Source of the DNA: Gemmatirosa kalamazoonensis
Lineage (GTDB): Bacteria > Gemmatimonadota > Gemmatimonadetes > Gemmatimonadales > Gemmatimonadaceae
Reading direction: 5' to 3'
DNA length: 64,000 nt
Assembly (NCBI RefSeq): GCF_000522985.1
Contig: NZ_CP007128.1
Location: forward strand, 5,192,220-5,256,219
Numbering within the stretch: the first letter of the stretch is position 1; each line of letters starts with the position of its first letter. Both the position numbers and the translations under genes were made by a program. Positions 60,120-64,000 of the stretch are shown here, piece by piece. A model generated the notes under the pieces. It was not told the origin of the DNA. It saw only the letters and a program-made list of their open reading frames with translations, and did not search any database.

Positions 60120-62459
60120 TCACTTCCCCACCGTCAGCGTCACGGTCTGCAGGTCCTCGTCGCGCGACGAGGTGCCGACCATGATCCGGAACTCCCCCGG
60201 CTCCACCACGTACCGGTAGTCCACATCGTGGAACGCGAGCGCGTCGCGCCCGATCTGCAGCTCCACCGTCGTCGTCTCGCCCGGCGCGAGCCGCACCTTT
60301 CGGAAGCCCTTGAGCTCCTTCACCGGCCGCGTCACCGAGCTCGCGACGTCGCGCACGTAGAGCTGCACCACCTCGCTCCCCGCGCGCGCGCCGGTGTTCG
60401 TCACGTCGCACCGCACCCGCGTCGCGCCGTCGACGCCGATCGTCCCGTCGTCGAGCCGCACGTTCGACACGCGGAACGTCGTGTACGAGAGGCCGTACCC
60501 GAACGGGTACAGCGGCGTCACGTCGTCCCACAGATAGCCGCGCCGCGCCGACGGCTTGTGGTTGTAGAACACGGGCAAATGCCCCGCCGACCGCGGGAAC
60601 GAGATCGGCAGCTTCCCCGCCGGCGTGTGCTCGCCGAACAGCACGTCGGCCACCGCGCGGCCGCATTCCTGGCCCAGGTACCAGCACTCCACGATGGCCG
60701 GCACGCGATCGGCGACTCGCGTGATCGCGAGCGGCCGGCCGTTGAACAGCAGCGCGACGACCGGCTTGCCCGTCGCGAGCATCGCGTCCACGAGCTCGTT
60801 CTGCCGGCCGACGAGATCGAGGCTCGTGCGGTCGCCCATGTGCTTGCGCGACCACGCCTCGCGGCTCGTCTGCTCGTTGCCGCCGATCGCGAGCACGATC
60901 ACGTCGGCGCCGCGCGCGACGTCCACCGCCTCCGCGATGAGCCGGCGGTCCTCCTCCGGATCGCTCGGCACGACCTCGTCCTGCACCCAGCTCCCGCCGA
61001 TGGTGATCCGGCACCCTTCGGCGTGCACCACGCGCGCGCGGTCGCCGACGTGCGCGCGGATCCCGTCGAGCACCGTCACGTCGTGGCGCGGGATGCCGCT
61101 GTAGCCACCTAACAGCGAGCGATTCGCGTTCGGCCCGATCACCGCGATCGTGCCGAGCGTCGCGAGGTCGAGCGGAAGCACGTCGCCGTCGTTCTTCAGC
61201 AGCACCATCGTCTCGCGCGCGGCCTGCAGCGCCAGCTCGCGGTTCGCGTCGGACGCCACCGTGCGTTCCGCGACGTCGGGGTCGACGTACGGATCGTCGA
61301 ACAGGCCCGCGCGGAACTTCCACTCGAGCAGCGGCACCACGAGATCGTCGAGCTGCGACTCGGCCAGCGTCCCCTCGCGCACGAGCTCCACGAGGTGCCG
61401 GTAGCAGTCCGGCTCCGGCAGCTCGACGTTCACGCCCGCGCGCACGGCGAGCGCGCAGGCCTCCTTCTTGTCCGCCGCGACGTGATGGCCGTGCGTGTCC
61501 GGGCGGTCGTGCAGCTCCCAGATCGCGTAGTAGTCGGAGACGATGAAGCCCTCGAAGCCCCACTCGTCGCGCAGCACGTCGCGCAGCAGCCACCGGTTCG
61601 CGTGCGACGGCACGCCGTCCACCTCGTTGTAGCTCGCCATGAGGCTCACGCACCCGGCTTCCTGCACCGCCGCCTTGAACGGCGGCAGGAACACGTCGCG
61701 CAGCTCGCGCATCGACACGTTCGCCGGCGCGCAGTTCTGCCCGCCCTCCGGCTGCCCGTGCGCGACGAAGTGCTTCAGCGTCGCCATCACGCGGGACTTG
61801 TCGCGGAACGTCGCGTCGCCCTGGAACCCGCGCACCGCCGCGACACCCAACCGAGTCACGAGGTACGGATCCTCGCCGAACGTCTCCTCCACGCGTCCCC
61901 ACCGCGGATCGCGCGCCACGTCCACCACCGGCGTGAGCGCCTGGTGCGTGCCGCGCGACCGTGCCTCCGCCGCCGTCATCGCGTACAGCGACTCCACGAG
62001 CGCCGGATCGAACGTGCTCGCGAGCCCGATCGGCTGCGGGAAGCTCGTGCCGTCGATCGCCGCCTGCCCGTGCAGGCACTCCTCGTGGAACACGACCGGG
62101 ATGCCCAACCGGCTCTCCTCGACGAAGAAGCGCTGGATGTCGTTCGTCAGCGTCGCCTGCTGGCGCGCGTTGCGCCCCTTCGTCGGCTCGTGCCCGCCGC
62201 CGCCCGCGCCGCTGCCGCCGGCGTCGCTCGGCCGCCCCACCTGTCCCAGGCCGTTGCCGTGCCCGAACGCGGCGCGCGCTTTCGCGACGTCGAAGTTCCC
62301 CGCGTCGTCGACGAGCGTCTCCGTCTTGAGCTGCCACACGCCCACCATCTGCGCCGCCTTCTCCTCCAGCGTCATGCGCGCGAGGAGGTCGGCGGTGCGC
62401 TGCTCGGGCGAGAGCGTGGCGTCCTTGTAGGGGAGCGTGATCTGTGCGTTCGTCGTCAT
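60120..62459 (-). CDS. GH3 beta-glucosidase/beta-xylosidase
   Basis: A 779-residue GH3 enzyme. The TIM-barrel domain has PVVDVARDPRWGRVEETFGE and the nucleophile Asp in FIVSDYYAIWELH (about D307). The alpha/beta sandwich domain follows (LLKNDGDVLPLDL, VIGPNANRSLLGGY), then a C-terminal fibronectin-III-like domain. No signal peptide, so it probably acts on imported xylo-oligosaccharides in the cytoplasm, fitting the adjacent symporter. A Gly-rich insertion (SDAGGSGAGGGG, about residue 80) is unusual. The start ATG 62459 gives MTTNAQITLPYKDATLS. Confidence 0.94.
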   Translation of the reverse strand: MTTNAQITLPYKDATLSPEQRTADLLARMTLEEKAAQMVGVWQLKTETLVDDAGNFDVAKARAAFGHGNGLGQVGRPSDAGGSGAGGGGHEPTKGRNARQQATLTNDIQRFFVEESRLGIPVVFHEECLHGQAAIDGTSFPQPIGLASTFDPALVESLYAMTAAEARSRGTHQALTPVVDVARDPRWGRVEETFGEDPYLVTRLGVAAVRGFQGDATFRDKSRVMATLKHFVAHGQPEGGQNCAPANVSMRELRDVFLPPFKAAVQEAGCVSLMASYNEVDGVPSHANRWLLRDVLRDEWGFEGFIVSDYYAIWELHDRPDTHGHHVAADKKEACALAVRAGVNVELPEPDCYRHLVELVREGTLAESQLDDLVVPLLEWKFRAGLFDDPYVDPDVAERTVASDANRELALQAARETMVLLKNDGDVLPLDLATLGTIAVIGPNANRSLLGGYSGIPRHDVTVLDGIRAHVGDRARVVHAEGCRITIGGSWVQDEVVPSDPEEDRRLIAEAVDVARGADVIVLAIGGNEQTSREAWSRKHMGDRTSLDLVGRQNELVDAMLATGKPVVALLFNGRPLAITRVADRVPAIVECWYLGQECGRAVADVLFGEHTPAGKLPISFPRSAGHLPVFYNHKPSARRGYLWDDVTPLYPFGYGLSYTTFRVSNVRLDDGTIGVDGATRVRCDVTNTGARAGSEVVQLYVRDVASSVTRPVKELKGFRKVRLAPGETTTVELQIGRDALAFHDVDYRYVVEPGEFRIMVGTSSRDEDLQTVTLTVGK

Positions 62460-62482
62460 GTGTGCGTGACGGTGCTGTCCTG

Positions 62483-62561
62483 GTCACGCGGAGCCGCGGA
62501 GAACGCGGAGACGACCCATTCCGTTGGTGTTCTCCGCGTTCCCCGCGGCTCCGCGTGAGAC
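62483..62561. repeat. Hairpin of CGCGGAG words
   Basis: GTCACGCGGAGCCGCGGAGA and following words pair with their complements ending CTCCGCGTGAGAC at 62561, with minor mismatches. The tip again contains GTTGG. It follows the esterase stop and precedes the GH3 gene on the same strand. Confidence 0.8.
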
Positions 62562-62568
62562 GAGTTGC

Positions 62569-64000
62569 TCACCAGTCGTCCGTCCGGAATGGCGCCGCGG
62601 GGAGCCCGTCGCGGTTGTAGAGGTTCGCGTCCACCGGATTGTTCGCCCACGCGTATCGCACCGCGACGGGACGGTGCACGCGATCGCTCCACACGACCAC
62701 GCGGTTCCCCTCGATGCGCGCGTTCGCCCAGGCCCAGCGGTGGTCCGCGCCGGCGAGCGCGAACGCGCCCACGCTGGCGTCGGGCGCCTTCGACGTCAGC
62801 CCGCCGCCGACGTGGTCGAACGTCACGATCACGCTGTCGCCGCGCACCTCGTGCGACCGATACGTCGGGCCCGACGCGAGCACGTTCTCGTGGTACGCCA
62901 CGCGCCGCGCGACGAGCGCGAGCCGGTGCCCCGGGTCCTGCTTGTTCGTCGGGTGCAGCAGGTTCGCGCCGCCGACGTCGATGATGACCGCGCGGCCCGT
63001 GTTCGGCAGCGCGAGCGCGGCCTCCATCGACTCGCGCTGTAGCGCCCACCCGCCGCCGCTCGCCGACGGCACGCTGTCGGGCGCCGTGTAGTTCGGCAGC
63101 TGCACCCACAGGAACGGGAACGTCGGCGCGCTACCCTGCCACGCCTTCCGCCAGCTCGTGATGAGCGACGCGAACTGGCCGCGATAGGCGCGCGCCTGCG
63201 CGTCGTCGTTCGCGTTCGACTCGCCCTGGTACCAGATCACGCCCTTGATCGGGAACGGCAGCAGCGGGTGCACCATCTTGTCGTAGGTGATCGCCGCCAC
63301 CTTGTTCGTGCGCTGCGCGTCCATGCGCACCGCCAGCTCGGCGACCTTGAACTTCCACTGTCCGGCGAGCGACCGCGACGCGCCGCCGATCTCGAGCCGC
63401 GGCGAATCGCCGCCCGCGATCCCGCCGCCGCCGCTGTAGTCGCTCACGCGCACGACGAGCGAGTTCGCTCCCGCGTGCAGCGCCGACGTGGGGACGGTGT
63501 ACGTGCGCGGCACGTTGTAGCCCGCGGTGCGCCCGACCTCGACGCCGTTGACCCACGTGACGTCGTCGTCGTCGATCGCGCCTAACAGGAGCCGCACCGG
63601 TGCGCGCGCCTCGTCGGCCGACAGCGTGAACGTCGTGCGGTACCACGCCACGCCGTCCACGCTCGCGAACCCCTGCCCCTCCCAGTAGCCCGGCACCGCG
63701 ATCGTCGACCACGACGCGTCGTCGAGCGCGGGATCGGCCCACACGGCCTTGCCGCCGACCAGCCCGGGATCGCGCTCCGGCACCACGCCGATGCGCGCCT
63801 GGATCGAGTCGCGCAGCTTCTCGAGCCGCGCGCGCTCGGCGGCGAGCGTCTTCGCCGGCGCGTCGGGCGCGAGGCCCTGCACGTCGGCGCTGAGCCACGT
63901 CTCGATCGCGCTGCCGCCCCACGTCGTGTTCACGATGCCGATCGGCACGCGCTCGTGCTCACGCAGCTCCTTCGCGAAGAAGTACGCGACGCCGCTGAAC
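62569..64000 (-). CDS. Sialate O-acetylesterase-like carbohydrate esterase, 5' end beyond window
   Basis: At least 477 residues of an SGNH-type acetylesterase; the N-terminus lies beyond the right edge, since the frame stays open to 64000 and reads FSGVAYFFAKELREHERVPI, the normal family interior. A jelly-roll domain is inserted (DDASWSTIAVPGYWEG to NGVEVGRTAGYN). The block IKGVIWYQGESNANDD and the C-terminal catalytic pair LLHPTNKQDPGHRLAL are present. In this locus the substrate is more likely acetylated xylan than sialic acid. It is followed by a hairpin before GH3. Confidence 0.9.
   Translation of the reverse strand, partial: FSGVAYFFAKELREHERVPIGIVNTTWGGSAIETWLSADVQGLAPDAPAKTLAAERARLEKLRDSIQARIGVVPERDPGLVGGKAVWADPALDDASWSTIAVPGYWEGQGFASVDGVAWYRTTFTLSADEARAPVRLLLGAIDDDDVTWVNGVEVGRTAGYNVPRTYTVPTSALHAGANSLVVRVSDYSGGGGIAGGDSPRLEIGGASRSLAGQWKFKVAELAVRMDAQRTNKVAAITYDKMVHPLLPFPIKGVIWYQGESNANDDAQARAYRGQFASLITSWRKAWQGSAPTFPFLWVQLPNYTAPDSVPSASGGGWALQRESMEAALALPNTGRAVIIDVGGANLLHPTNKQDPGHRLALVARRVAYHENVLASGPTYRSHEVRGDSVIVTFDHVGGGLTSKAPDASVGAFALAGADHRWAWANARIEGNRVVVWSDRVHRPVAVRYAWANNPVDANLYNRDGLPAAPFRTDDW

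Overview
The window is very GC-rich, densely coded DNA on both strands. The gene content suggests a free-living, probably soil-dwelling, Gram-negative bacterium: a SusC-like TonB-dependent receptor, many lipoproteins, outer-membrane barrels and a large hemicellulose-degrading cluster. A fused E1 alpha-beta dehydrogenase, a BlaR1-like peptidase with a TonB-plug-like tail, and DUF4412/DUF4097 proteins fit Gemmatimonadota (Gemmatirosa-like). That assignment is inference from content and style, not from a marker gene.

Layout. 1-5.3 kb: SusC-like receptor (cut by the left edge), LacI repressor and divergent galT-galK, with two matching LacI-type operators in the divergent gap. 5.4-13.1 kb: small HNH nuclease, HIT protein, secreted zinc metalloprotease, S41 peptidase and a fused 2-oxoacid dehydrogenase E1. 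13.2-23.9 kb: outer-membrane and lipoprotein genes, DinB, amidohydrolase, second HNH nuclease, HtpX protease, 2Fe-2S thioredoxin-like ferredoxin, sulfurtransferase-OsmC pair and ribosomal protein L31. 24-30.1 kb: DUF4097 protein and the biotin operon bioF-bioA-bioD-bioB followed by pdxH, which makes the PLP used by BioF and BioA. 30.1-44.4 kb: a PAS-GGDEF-EAL protein, a BlaI/M56 pair with two operators, M1 peptidase, sirtuin, a TPR-endonuclease V-DUF1906 operon, aldo/keto reductase and an orphan PAS histidine kinase.

44.4-64 kb is one long minus-strand xylan-utilisation locus, listed here in transcription order: acetylesterase-like protein (cut by the right edge), GH3, GPH-family sugar symporter, two GH10 xylanase lipoproteins, GH115, GH9, aldose epimerase, GH67, xylose isomerase, xylulokinase. 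Together these would depolymerise glucuronoarabinoxylan, remove acetyl and methylglucuronosyl decorations, import the products and feed xylose into the pentose phosphate pathway.

Two genome-style signals run across the window. (1) The octamer GCCTAACG/CGTTAGGC occurs 28 times by my eye count, where base composition predicts about two. Inside genes it is read almost only as CCT-AAC (Pro-Asn) or TTA-GGC (Leu-Gly), so rare codons are kept to preserve it. (2) Gene ends are punctuated by at least a dozen long hairpins whose arms are tandem copies of short words. Several arms reach into the last codons of the gene they follow. A third, weaker signal is a TANCTT box placed so that transcription would start at the start codon of several genes that lack a ribosome-binding site.
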